This document shows positions 9,193 through 17,399 of a stretch of DNA of 45,745 nucleotides, piece after piece (the stretch's first letter is position 1; each line of letters starts with the position of its first letter). The notes below the pieces were generated by a model. The model did not search any database, had not been told where the DNA came from, and was given only the letters and a program-made list of their open reading frames with translations. The position numbers and the translations under genes are program-made. Source of the stretch: Phycisphaerales bacterium (GTDB taxonomy: Bacteria > Planctomycetota > Phycisphaerae > Phycisphaerales > SM1A02); NCBI GenBank assembly GCA_030748455.1, contig JASMLY010000022.1, forward strand, positions 1 through 45,745, written 5' to 3'.

Positions 9193-9659
9193 AACTACTC
9201 GACATTGTCGTCAAAGAATCTATCCTTCCCCAACTCAAAGCGACAACACGAGATGCTGCTATTGGCGAAATGATCGACACACTCGTCGCATCAGGTGCGG
9301 TGAAAGAAGAGCAACGTGACGAATTTGTCAAAGCTGTCATTCGTAGAGAAAACAAAGGTTCTACCGGTTTTGGACATGGCGTTGCCGTGCCGCATGTCAA
9401 ACATGCAGACATTAAAAAAATGCATGTTGCCGTTGCCAATAGCGAAGATGGTATTGATTTCAAAGCACTCGACCGTGAACCTGTCCATTCAATCATGCTT
9501 TTGCTCAGCCCTGAAGACCAACCAGAGAATCATCTCGATGCAATGGAAGCAATCTTTGGAAATCTTGGGCAAGATACTTTTAGACGGTTCCTCAGACAAG
9601 CAACAACTGCAGACGATGTCATCACCCTTCTTTCTGAAGCTGATGCAGCCACTCGCTAA
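9189..9659 (+). CDS. ptsN: PTS EIIA-type regulatory protein (PtsN/EIIA-Ntr family)
   Basis: This is a PTS EIIA domain of the fructose/nitrogen class (156 residues). The phosphorylated His is His69 in GHGVAVPHV, and TGFGHG precedes it as in the family. In this family EIIA accepts phosphate from HPr and acts as a regulator rather than a sugar carrier when, as here, no EIIB or EIIC is nearby. No enzyme I, HPr kinase or RapZ gene is visible in the window. The stop of hpf overlaps its start codon. A perfect hairpin lies between this gene and ptsH. Confidence 0.92.
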   Translation: MKLLDIVVKESILPQLKATTRDAAIGEMIDTLVASGAVKEEQRDEFVKAVIRRENKGSTGFGHGVAVPHVKHADIKKMHVAVANSEDGIDFKALDREPVHSIMLLLSPEDQPENHLDAMEAIFGNLGQDTFRRFLRQATTADDVITLLSEADAATR

Positions 9660-9692
9660 CGATCATTTTCTCGTGACAAAACCTACGATCCA

Positions 9693-9713
9693 TCACGAAG
9701 CATTGCTTCGTGA
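9693..9713 (+). promoter_or_regulatory. perfect inverted repeat between ptsN and ptsH
   Basis: The 76-nt gap holds a 10-bp perfect dyad (TCACGAAGCA / TGCTTCGTGA) around a single central base. In RNA it would fold as a tight stem with a 3-5 nt loop. No T-run follows, so it does not look like an intrinsic terminator. It could be an mRNA processing or stability element, or a protein-binding dyad controlling ptsH. The function is not known. Confidence 0.5.
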
Positions 9714-9735
9714 ATATCACGCTCTCTAAGATACA

Positions 9736-10011
9736 GTGTCTACTTCATCAACCATCCAAGTCAAGATTCCAAATCGCCTAGGCATGCACGCTCGCCCTGC
9801 GACGATGTTTGCTGAAATAGCTGGGCAGTTCGAATCGGAGATCACAGTCGCGCACGGGAATCATGATCCCGTTGATGGGAAGTCAATCATGCAACTCATG
9901 ATGCTCGCTGCAACCCAAGGAACGTCTCTCATCATCGTCGCAGCAGGTAGTGACGCTGATACAGCACTAAATGAACTTAAAATGCTGATCGAAAATGGAT
10001 TCAACGAATAG
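9736..10011 (+). CDS. ptsH: phosphocarrier protein HPr
   Basis: HPr is the small phosphocarrier of the phosphotransferase system. GMHARPA carries the active His18, and GKSIMQLMML carries Ser50, the site used by HPr kinase/phosphorylase in bacteria that have it. Both regulatory residues are intact, so kinase control is possible even though hprK is not in the window. The length (91 residues) is normal. The start is a GTG at 9736, giving MSTSSTIQVKIPNRLGMHAR. It closes the co-directional run; 24 nt downstream is the convergent gpsA. Confidence 0.93.
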   Translation: MSTSSTIQVKIPNRLGMHARPATMFAEIAGQFESEITVAHGNHDPVDGKSIMQLMMLAATQGTSLIIVAAGSDADTALNELKMLIENGFNE

Positions 10012-10035
10012 CTGTTGTCGTGCCGCTAGGTTTGA

Positions 10036-11031
10036 TTAAATTTTCTCAGCTTTTAAATCTCGGGACATCAGTGACTCAATAGCTCCACGCAAAGGGAGTC
10101 CCTCAAACAAGACCTGATAAATCGATTCTGAAATGGGCATTTCGATGTCGTAGTTCCGTGCAAGCGTACGCACTGCCTTGGTTGTTGGAACACCTTCTAT
10201 GACAGAACCCATCGTTTCTTGAATTGTTTCTAAGTCCTCTCCTTGGCCGAGACGTTCTCCACACGTTCGATTTCTGCCATGGGGACTAAAGCAAGTCGTT
10301 GCAAGATCACCAACCCCCGCAATGCCAAAGAATGTTTGGACGTTTGCCCCCATCGCTACACCTAAACGAGAAATTTCAGCGAGCCCACGTGCAAGCATTG
10401 CTGATTTTGCATTGTCACCAAGTCCCATCCCATCACAAATGCCTGCGGCAATTGCTATAACATTTTTTGTTGCCCCAGCAAGTTCTACGCCCAATGGATC
10501 ATCGTGTGTATAAATGCGTAACCAATGAACATGAAACAAATCTTGAATTAAAGAAGCAACTGATTGGTCTGTTGAACTCGCCACCATTGCAGCTGGTTGA
10601 TGTTTCGCCAATTCGGTCGCAATCGTAGGACCAGATAACACACAAACTTCCGATGTTGTACCAACGACTTCTTGGATGACTTGGGTTGGGCGAAGAAGTG
10701 ATCCAATCTCTACCCCTTTCGCAACACTTGCAATTGGTGCCCCTTTGGGTACAAACTGCTCAATCGAACCCCAGACCTTCCGAACATATTGCGTTGGGAT
10801 CGCGTTGATCAGTGTATCTGCCGCTTGAAGGACTGCTGAAGCATCTGGACTAACGTGTACTCCATCTGCTAACTGAAAATCATGCAAACGCGGTGATTTC
10901 CGAGTAGTAGCAAGGTTCACGACGACCTCAGGAAATGGACCCCACAAATGCACCTCTATACCCCTAGTAATCAGCGCATCTGCCAATACCAACCCCATCT
11001 GTCCATCCCCTACTATTGCAACGCTTGTCAT
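10036..11031 (-). CDS. gpsA: glycerol-3-phosphate dehydrogenase [NAD(P)+]
   Basis: The enzyme reduces dihydroxyacetone phosphate to sn-glycerol 3-phosphate, the backbone for phospholipids. The N-terminal nucleotide-binding loop reads GDGQMG (usual GxGxxG/A). The substrate-binding region is clear: SVAKGVE, LSGPTIATEL (usual SGPSFA), GATKNVIAIAAG with the catalytic-type Lys, then GIAGVGDLATTCFSPHGRNR. The length of 331 residues is standard. plsC, another phospholipid gene, lies elsewhere in this window. It is convergent with ptsH and divergent from the P-type ATPase gene across a 122-bp gap. Confidence 0.96.
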   Translation of the reverse strand: MTSVAIVGDGQMGLVLADALITRGIEVHLWGPFPEVVVNLATTRKSPRLHDFQLADGVHVSPDASAVLQAADTLINAIPTQYVRKVWGSIEQFVPKGAPIASVAKGVEIGSLLRPTQVIQEVVGTTSEVCVLSGPTIATELAKHQPAAMVASSTDQSVASLIQDLFHVHWLRIYTHDDPLGVELAGATKNVIAIAAGICDGMGLGDNAKSAMLARGLAEISRLGVAMGANVQTFFGIAGVGDLATTCFSPHGRNRTCGERLGQGEDLETIQETMGSVIEGVPTTKAVRTLARNYDIEMPISESIYQVLFEGLPLRGAIESLMSRDLKAEKI

Positions 11032-11098
11032 TGTGCTCTGAGCCTCTCACTTGGGTACTTGGGTGTTCTTTAGGGTATCCTGCTGTATCTTACGCGAA

Positions 11099-11136
11099 CA
11101 ATTGCCCTAGAAACTACCTATAGTAAGTAGCAATTG
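11099..11136. promoter_or_regulatory. nested inverted repeats ahead of the P-type ATPase gene
   Basis: CAATTGC (11099-11105) and GCAATTG (11130-11136) form an outer dyad 24 nt apart, with CTAC (11114-11117) and GTAG (11127-11130) nested inside. They lie between divergent gpsA and the ATPase gene and just before the AAGGAA ribosome site (11142-11147). The position would suit an operator of a metal-responsive repressor or a 5'-UTR hairpin, but no regulator gene is adjacent. Confidence 0.25.
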
Positions 11137-11153
11137 CACAGAAGGAACCAAGT

Positions 11154-13169
11154 ATGCCAGAACATGAGATCAGTGACCCACTCACAATGCCTGAAACGGA
11201 CGCAATGCAAGGCGCGATGCGACTTGAACGTCGCCTTTTAATCGCGCTTGGAGGTGGAGTTCTTCTTGCAGTTTCTTGGATTTCGAGCCTTCTTGGTGCA
11301 CATGAACTCGCGTCACAAATACCTGCAGCAATTGGTTCGATTATTCTTGTTATTCCACTGCTTGGGGGTGCGTGGAGCGAAGTGAATCGAGGCAATCCAT
11401 CGAGTGATGCCTTAGCCTCCCTCGCTGTGCTTGCAGCGCTCTCTGCAGGCATGTACCTCGCTGCTGGGTTCCTTGCCCTCTTTCTATGGATGGCGAACCT
11501 CATTCTTAGCCGAACTGCGTGGGGAGCTCAGCGTGCAATCCGAGACCTTGTCGATCTCACACCAGGGCAAGCTCGGTTGCTAGAGAATGATGTAGAAACG
11601 ATGCTACCAGTTCGCGATGTGACCGTCGGGATGATCGTTCGAATCCGACCTGGTGAAAATTTGCCGGTTGACGGCACCATTGTTGCAGGGCGAAGCGATA
11701 TCAACCAAGCGTCCTTGACTGGTGAAGCTGTTCCCGCAGAAGTGCAAGTAGGGAAGCCTGTGTACGCAGGGACGACAAACTTGACAGGTCAGATTGATGT
11801 TGAAGTCACCGCAGTCGCAGGTGACACAACAATTGGAAAAGTTGAGTCACTCATCCGTGAGGCGGAATCTACAAAAACGAAACGTCAGGAACTCATCGAA
11901 CAACTTGCATCCTATTATTTTTCGATCGTCGTCATGGTTGCAGCTGTCGTATGGTTCTTCACAAGTCGATCAACTGATGAGTTTATCCGAGACCAAGCAT
12001 CTGTTCGAGCAATCACTGTACTGGTTGTGACTTGCCCCGGCGGTTTACTCATCGCACATCCGACCGCCATGGTCGCCGCGTTTGCAGCAGCTGCTCGCCT
12101 TGGCATTATGGTGAAACAAACACGCACCCTAGAATCTGCTGCAGATATTGACACTGTCATCCTTGATAAGACAGGAACATTGACTACTGGACAATTCGCC
12201 GTCAGCCGCCTCGCACCTGCTGAAGGTGTAGAAGGCGCTGCACTTTTACAAGCAGCTGTTGATGCGGAACAACATTCCAATCACCCATTGGCAAAATCGA
12301 TTGTTGACACGGCAACACAGGCAAGAATTACTCCCTCTTCAGTGAATAATTTTGAAGAGGTACATGGCAGAGGTGTCATTGCACATTCCGATGATGCAGA
12401 TGTGTTCGCTGGAAGAGGTGCATGGCTCCTTGAACTCAACAGTGGAATCGCAGAGGCAATGGAAGCTGTTGAAAAACGCATTGAAGGAATGTCGAGTGTA
12501 CACATCATGCGTGGGACGCAATATCTCGGCGCTGTTGGTCTAGAAGATAAGCTACGACCGCACGCTGCTGATGCCATTGAAGATATGCGACAGCATGGTG
12601 TGCGGCATGTATCAATTTTCACAGGCGATCGCCTAGATGTGGCGAAACGTGTCGGTCAAGCTGTCGCGGTTGATTCTATCGAAGCGGAGTGTTTACCTGA
12701 AGAAAAACACGAGGAATTGCGGTACCTCATTGGCAGAGGGCACAATACCCTCGTCGTTGGTGATGGTATTAACGATGGTCCTATTCTTGCAACTGCAGAT
12801 GTAGGCGTTGCGATGGGACTTTCAGGCTCGGACATCGCGACAAACTCTGCTGGTGTCGCTCTGATGAACGATGATTTACGCAACATTCCGTTCCTCATCG
12901 CATTGGCTCGCAAAACCAAAAGCATTATTGGGCAAAACATCGGAGCCTCGCTCGTCCTTGCTGTGGTTGGACTAGCACTCGCCGCCACTGGGAACATCAA
13001 TATCTGGTTTACACCCTTCTATTATGCCCTTGGGTATGTCATCGTCATTGCAAACTCACTACGGCTCATCCGTTTCGGTGAAGACTTCACCGCTCATGTC
13101 GATTCACAACGACAAATCGAAGCAAGCCGTGTTGCAAAACCTGTTCGCCAGCTCGCGACAGGTATCTAA
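11154..13169 (+). CDS. P1B-like heavy-metal P-type ATPase with divergent metal-site motifs
   Basis: The 671-residue pump has the P1B layout: two leading helices (about 28-48 and 56-74), an actuator domain with TGE (189-191), two helices flanking the TM6 site, a phosphorylation domain with DKTGT (Asp338), the P1B-specific HP pair (377-378), GDGIND (536-541) and two closing helices. It has no N-terminal HMA metal-binding domain. The usual transmembrane CPC/SPC/CPH triad reads CPG (Cys294-Gly296), followed by LLIAHP instead of LxxATP. The TM7 Lys and TM8 Asp of zinc pumps are also replaced (QNIGASLVLA and YYALGY), and copper-type TM7/TM8 residues are absent. The transported ion is therefore unclear. 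An AAGGAA ribosome site supports the ATG. Confidence 0.85.
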   Translation: MPEHEISDPLTMPETDAMQGAMRLERRLLIALGGGVLLAVSWISSLLGAHELASQIPAAIGSIILVIPLLGGAWSEVNRGNPSSDALASLAVLAALSAGMYLAAGFLALFLWMANLILSRTAWGAQRAIRDLVDLTPGQARLLENDVETMLPVRDVTVGMIVRIRPGENLPVDGTIVAGRSDINQASLTGEAVPAEVQVGKPVYAGTTNLTGQIDVEVTAVAGDTTIGKVESLIREAESTKTKRQELIEQLASYYFSIVVMVAAVVWFFTSRSTDEFIRDQASVRAITVLVVTCPGGLLIAHPTAMVAAFAAAARLGIMVKQTRTLESAADIDTVILDKTGTLTTGQFAVSRLAPAEGVEGAALLQAAVDAEQHSNHPLAKSIVDTATQARITPSSVNNFEEVHGRGVIAHSDDADVFAGRGAWLLELNSGIAEAMEAVEKRIEGMSSVHIMRGTQYLGAVGLEDKLRPHAADAIEDMRQHGVRHVSIFTGDRLDVAKRVGQAVAVDSIEAECLPEEKHEELRYLIGRGHNTLVVGDGINDGPILATADVGVAMGLSGSDIATNSAGVALMNDDLRNIPFLIALARKTKSIIGQNIGASLVLAVVGLALAATGNINIWFTPFYYALGYVIVIANSLRLIRFGEDFTAHVDSQRQIEASRVAKPVRQLATGI

Positions 13170-13175
13170 CCCCTA

Positions 13176-13205
13176 CAAAAAACCTCGCCCTCTATGAGTT
13201 TTTTG
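13176..13205. terminator. hairpin with T/A tracts between convergent genes
   Basis: Within the 82-bp gap between the ATPase gene (+) and the aldolase gene (-), CAAAAAACCTC pairs with GAGTTTTTTG with one bulged C around a 9-nt loop. The T-run on the plus strand and A-run on the other make it a plausible bidirectional intrinsic terminator, although the stem core is short. Confidence 0.5.
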
Positions 13206-13251
13206 TTTGTATCGTTCATTTCCAGAAAACTCACAGAGCGTGTGTGCTGCG

Positions 13252-14313
13252 TTAGGCAATCGTAATGGAATTGTCTAGGTAGACATCTTGAATCGCGTTG
13301 AGTAATTGCACGCCTTCTGCCATTGGACGTTGGAATGCTTTGCGTCCGCTGATCAAACCAGTGCCACCGGCACGTTTGTTGATGACGGCTGTTCGTACCG
13401 CTTGACCAAAATCGTCATCTCCAGAAGCACCACCACTGTTAATCAAACCACAGCGACCACTAAAACAGTTCAACACTTGATATCTGCAAAGATCAATAGG
13501 GTGATCTGTACACAAATCACTGTACATTCCCTTGTGGAACTTCCCGTACGAAGTGCCACCTTCATTCATTGCGATGTAACCGCCATTATTTGTTGCTTGC
13601 TTTTGTTTAATAATATCTGCTTCGATCGTGCAACCAAGATGGTTTGCTTGACCAGTTAGGTCTGCAGCTGCGTGGTAATCAGTACCGTCCACTTTAAAGT
13701 CGCTGTTGCGTAAATAACACCACAGGACAGTTGCCATCCCAAGTTCATGTGCGAGTGCGAATGCGTGGGCAACTTCTTGAATCTGTCTACTCGATTCTTC
13801 AGAACCGTAGTAAATGGTCGCTCCAACTGCGGCAGCTCCTAGATTCCACGCTTCTTCAACAGTACCAAACATGATCTGATCAAAATTGTTTGGACTTGTA
13901 ACGAGCTCATTATGATTAATTTTGACAATAAATGGAATCTTATGCGCATATTCACGAGCAACAGAACCTAACACGCCATACGTACTTGCAACAGCATTAC
14001 AGCCACCTTCAATCGCGAGCTCAACTATTTTTCCTGGGTCGAAATATTCAGGATTCGGTGTAAAGGAAGCCCCACCAGAATGCTCAATTCCTTGATCAAC
14101 AGGAAGGATCGAGAGGTATCCAGTACCACCCAACCGCCCGTTTCCATACAACGCTTGGAGATTGCGAAGGGTTTGGGCAGTACGATCACTACCCTTCCAA
14201 GAACGATCAATAAAGTCTGATCCGGGCAAATGTACCATGTCAGCAGAAATAATCGCCTCATGTTCAAGTAAATGTGATGCTTCGGATCCAAGATATTCGA
14301 GAGTCGTTTTCAT
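13252..14313 (-). CDS. fbaB: class I fructose-bisphosphate aldolase (FbaB/DhnA type)
   Basis: The enzyme cleaves fructose 1,6-bisphosphate through a Schiff-base lysine, without a metal. It belongs to the bacterial/archaeal DhnA-FbaB group: [12 protein letters not shown] near residue 75, VKINHNE, then EADIIKQK, which carries the candidate Schiff-base Lys (Lys236 or Lys238), and INSGGASG plus [15 protein letters not shown] for phosphate binding. The reading frame is open a further 26 codons upstream, but the ATG at 14313 has an ideal AGGAG site at 14322-14326 and gives a 353-residue protein of normal length, so I chose it. It is divergent from the FG-GAP protein gene. Confidence 0.94.
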   Translation of the reverse strand: MKTTLEYLGSEASHLLEHEAIISADMVHLPGSDFIDRSWKGSDRTAQTLRNLQALYGNGRLGGTGYLSILPVDQGIEHSGGASFTPNPEYFDPGKIVELAIEGGCNAVASTYGVLGSVAREYAHKIPFIVKINHNELVTSPNNFDQIMFGTVEEAWNLGAAAVGATIYYGSEESSRQIQEVAHAFALAHELGMATVLWCYLRNSDFKVDGTDYHAAADLTGQANHLGCTIEADIIKQKQATNNGGYIAMNEGGTSYGKFHKGMYSDLCTDHPIDLCRYQVLNCFSGRCGLINSGGASGDDDFGQAVRTAVINKRAGGTGLISGRKAFQRPMAEGVQLLNAIQDVYLDNSITIA

Positions 14314-14321
14314 TGGTTTTA

Positions 14322-14326
14322 CTCCT
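14322..14326 (-). promoter_or_regulatory. ribosome binding site fixing the aldolase start
   Basis: AGGAG on the minus strand lies 8 nt before the ATG at 14313. It decides between this start and the longer frame that begins at 14391, which lacks any such site. Confidence 0.7.
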
Positions 14327-14466
14327 AAGAGGGGCATAATACTCGCAAAAGTGCACATACATGGCGTGCTATACAACGAGAAAACCTCCAAATTCGAGTT
14401 TCACGCTTTTTCCGTTTTTTTTCTTGCTAAAGAGTGGTTTTGTGTCTACTCTCAACACATTCCGAT

Positions 14467-15840
14467 ATGACCACCCTTCGCGTTCTATTCAACCTCGTAT
14501 CCGTCACTACGATCTTTCTCTGCGGGAATAGTGCTGCGCAAACTTCACTCTTACCTCAGCCAAGTTCATGGAACGACCATTTTGGAGATGGTGTTGATTC
14601 CGATGGTGTTTGGCTCGTTGTAGGCGACCCTCAAGATTCAAGTGAAGCCTATTTTCGAGGTTCTGCACACATTTATTGGAATGATGGACAAAGTTGGAAT
14701 CTCCACCAAAGAATCTCACCGACGCCAGTCCCTACAGCTGGTGAAAACATCTTCTTTGGAACGTCTGTTTCAATTCAAGGCGGGTGGATGCTTGTTGGAG
14801 CACCCGGCGATGATGAAGTTGGTGTGAACGCTGGAGCGGTGCACGTGTATCAACTCAACGAGGATTCTGGTTTATGGGAAGAGTTTGATAAGTTGTTTTC
14901 CGATACCCCCGAAACAAACGATCGCCTTGGAACCGGTACAGCAATTGACACAAACAGTGGGCTTGCCATCGCCTCCCAACTTGATGCAACCTTTTCTGGC
15001 GAGTTGCATCCTTGGAAGATCAACGAAACATCTTGGGCAAAACTCACTACGATTGAAAACCCCATCGGTGAAACGGGGGCACGTTTTGGAAATGCGATCG
15101 ATTTGGAAGGCACCACGCTTATCGCAGGAACTCCTTTTGAGGACAATGGCAAAGGCAGTGTTTGGATTCTGGAATACAACGACACAATAGAAGAGTTTGC
15201 AGTCCAAGCAAGAATTAGCCCAGACGATGTAGTACTCTCTCCCAAGTTCGGCACTGCTGTTTCATTGTTTGGAAACACTATTGCTGTTGGCGCTCCGTAC
15301 GACGGAAATGGTGAAGTAAACGGTGGCTCGACCTACTTATTCAATAACAATGGCAATGGCTGGGTATTGAACGATAAGTTCCAAGGATCATCCACCCAAG
15401 CTGGCGATGCATTTGGGAGCAGCTTGTACCTTGCAGGTACTTCGATCGTCGTTGGTTCACCAAACCATGACCTACAATCAGGGGATGCGTACGTCTTTGA
15501 TGTAACAGGGACAACCGCAGTAGAAATACTTGAACTCTTACCACACGACCCAGTTACGGAGGGGTACTTTGGAAGACGATGCCATATCGCAAACGATACG
15601 GTTTTTGTCAGTGCACTTGGGTTTAGTCACACACCATTGCATTCTGGAAAATTGTATCTCTACGGTTCGGTCATACTGTTTGGAGACTTCGATCACGACA
15701 ATGACCGTGACATTTCCGATTTACTCTACCTCATAGCATCTTGGGGGCCATGTCAATCAACATGTGCTGCTGACTTAGATCGAAATGGTACTGTTGATAT
15801 AGACGATCTTCTTGCGTTTATCAACGCTTGGCAAATTTAA
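14467..15840 (+). CDS. secreted FG-GAP repeat protein with dockerin-like C-terminus
   Basis: This 457-residue exported protein begins with a signal peptide (about residues 1-24, ending ...GNSAAQ). The frame is open 33 nt further upstream, but the ATG at 14467 starts the signal peptide directly. The body contains seven FG-GAP-type repeats (for example FGTSVSI...LVGAPGDD, FGNAIDL...IAGTPFED, FGTAVSL...AVGAPYDG, FGSSLYL...VVGSPNHD), the number expected for one beta-propeller. The last 55 residues hold two Ca-binding loops, DFDHDNDRD and DLDRNGTVD, joined by ASWGPC, a dockerin-like tail typical of Phycisphaerae exported proteins. Role unknown; surface binding is a reasonable inference. A weak TTGCTA-N17-TACTCT promoter at 14424-14452 would leave almost no leader. 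Confidence 0.85.
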   Translation: MTTLRVLFNLVSVTTIFLCGNSAAQTSLLPQPSSWNDHFGDGVDSDGVWLVVGDPQDSSEAYFRGSAHIYWNDGQSWNLHQRISPTPVPTAGENIFFGTSVSIQGGWMLVGAPGDDEVGVNAGAVHVYQLNEDSGLWEEFDKLFSDTPETNDRLGTGTAIDTNSGLAIASQLDATFSGELHPWKINETSWAKLTTIENPIGETGARFGNAIDLEGTTLIAGTPFEDNGKGSVWILEYNDTIEEFAVQARISPDDVVLSPKFGTAVSLFGNTIAVGAPYDGNGEVNGGSTYLFNNNGNGWVLNDKFQGSSTQAGDAFGSSLYLAGTSIVVGSPNHDLQSGDAYVFDVTGTTAVEILELLPHDPVTEGYFGRRCHIANDTVFVSALGFSHTPLHSGKLYLYGSVILFGDFDHDNDRDISDLLYLIASWGPCQSTCAADLDRNGTVDIDDLLAFINAWQI

Positions 15841-17399
15841 AACCCAACTGCTTGTCCATCTCTTCGCTGATCGCTTGCCCCTGCTAGCCCATGTTCAAGT
15901 CTGTATACCGCCTGCCCTCCTCCAAAGGCGACTGTTCGCTCTGCAAGTTCAAGTTCATGTCCGCGTGCGTGTAACCCTTCGTACACCGAATCAGCAAAAC
16001 CCCGCTCTATCGCTACTTTGCGACCACCGAGTAACTTCCAACGTGGTGCATCGAGAGCGGCTTGCGGATTTTGATTGCCAAAGACAATTCGAGAGACAAC
16101 CTGCAAGTGTCCTTGGGGTTGCATCGGACCACCCATCACACCAAATGCCATTTTCGCTCCTGTCTGATCCTTCAACATCGCAGGAATAATCGTGTGGAAG
16201 GGTCTCTTCGAAGGTTCAGCAACATTTGGGTGACCTCGTGCATGTGAAAACCCCATTCCCCTGTTTTGCATTGCGATCCCTGTTCCCGGAATCACGATGC
16301 CCGATCCAAACCCTTCGAAATTTGATTGAATCAACGAGACAAGTTGGCCACGTGCATCCCCTGCAGCTACATACACGGTTGAACTGTACCTTGGTATTGT
16401 TTCTTTTTCGCAAAGTGACGCGTTCGATGAGATTCCGTTTGCATACTTCGTAACACGATCGTCGTGGAGTAAATCTTCACAATTACCAGAGATAACTGGG
16501 TCCGCAACAAATGCGTGTGTATCTGCGAAGGCGTACTTCATCGCTTCAATTTGAACATGTAAGACCTCGGGTGCATCACAATCTTCAAGGCAAACGTCAC
16601 AGTGCTGCACAATACCAAGTGCTAAAAGTGCTGCAATTCCCTGACCATTGGGTGGCAATTCAAGAAGTTCACACGATCCGCATGGCATTCCAAGTGGCTT
16701 GATCCATTGGCAACGATGTGCATCAAGATCCTTGGCTCTTAACCATCCACCTTCCTTAACCGATGCATTGTTGATCTCCTGAGCGAGCCTTCCTCTATAA
16801 AAAGATTCGCCTCGAGTTTCTGCAATTTCTTGTAGTGTTGTTCCATGATCTGGAAGGATGACATGTTCTCCTGTGTTTGGAACAGTTCCATTTGGCAAAA
16901 AAGTTGCCCTCCAGGAATCAAACGAGTTGTATCGAGCTGCTCCCCTCGCCCAACCTGCTGCAGTTTGTCTCGAAACAAGGAATCCTTCCGTTGCATAGCG
17001 AATCGCAGGAGCAAAGAGTAGTTCGAAATCAACAGTTCCAAATTTTTCTGATAACGCCACCCAACTTGAAACAGCGCCGGGTACCGTCACTGGCGACCAC
17101 CCCGTTGGTTCAATTGAACTTCCATCGTAGTTAGAGGGTGATTTTCCAGAAGCATTCAGCCCGTGAATCTCTTCGCCATCACCCACTAAGGCGAATGCGT
17201 CTGCACCAATGCCATTTGCGCATGGTTCGACAACTGTGAGCGCAATCGCAGAAGCAAGTGCGGCATCAACTGCGTTTCCACCAATTCTGAGCATTTCCAA
17301 ACCAGCTTGGGCAGCGAGTGGTTGAGAGGTCGCAACGACATTGTGAGCCAAAATGGCTTCTCGCCTTGATGGATAGGGTAATGACCAATCAATCGTCAT
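15837..17399 (-). CDS. gamma-glutamyltransferase family protein (YwrD-like, cytoplasmic)
   Basis: This 520-residue Ntn-hydrolase belongs to the GGT family, which self-cleaves before a Thr nucleophile. The N-terminal part has VVATSQPLAAQAG and MLRIGGNAVDAALA, and the candidate nucleophile is Thr341 in SSTVYV, followed by GQLVSLIQSNFEGFGSG, the form seen in the YwrD-like subgroup. The GSPGG motif of classical GGT is replaced by GGPMQPQGH, again as in that subgroup. No signal peptide is seen, unlike periplasmic glutathione-degrading GGT, so the substrate may be an internal gamma-glutamyl or acyl compound. Its stop overlaps the stop of the convergent FG-GAP gene, and its start overlaps the mnmA stop by 4 nt. 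Confidence 0.88.
   Translation of the reverse strand: MTIDWSLPYPSRREAILAHNVVATSQPLAAQAGLEMLRIGGNAVDAALASAIALTVVEPCANGIGADAFALVGDGEEIHGLNASGKSPSNYDGSSIEPTGWSPVTVPGAVSSWVALSEKFGTVDFELLFAPAIRYATEGFLVSRQTAAGWARGAARYNSFDSWRATFLPNGTVPNTGEHVILPDHGTTLQEIAETRGESFYRGRLAQEINNASVKEGGWLRAKDLDAHRCQWIKPLGMPCGSCELLELPPNGQGIAALLALGIVQHCDVCLEDCDAPEVLHVQIEAMKYAFADTHAFVADPVISGNCEDLLHDDRVTKYANGISSNASLCEKETIPRYSSTVYVAAGDARGQLVSLIQSNFEGFGSGIVIPGTGIAMQNRGMGFSHARGHPNVAEPSKRPFHTIIPAMLKDQTGAKMAFGVMGGPMQPQGHLQVVSRIVFGNQNPQAALDAPRWKLLGGRKVAIERGFADSVYEGLHARGHELELAERTVAFGGGQAVYRLEHGLAGASDQRRDGQAVGF

Noticed and set aside
9693..9713. Intrinsic terminator between ptsN and ptsH
   Set aside because: The stem is strong but no T-run follows.
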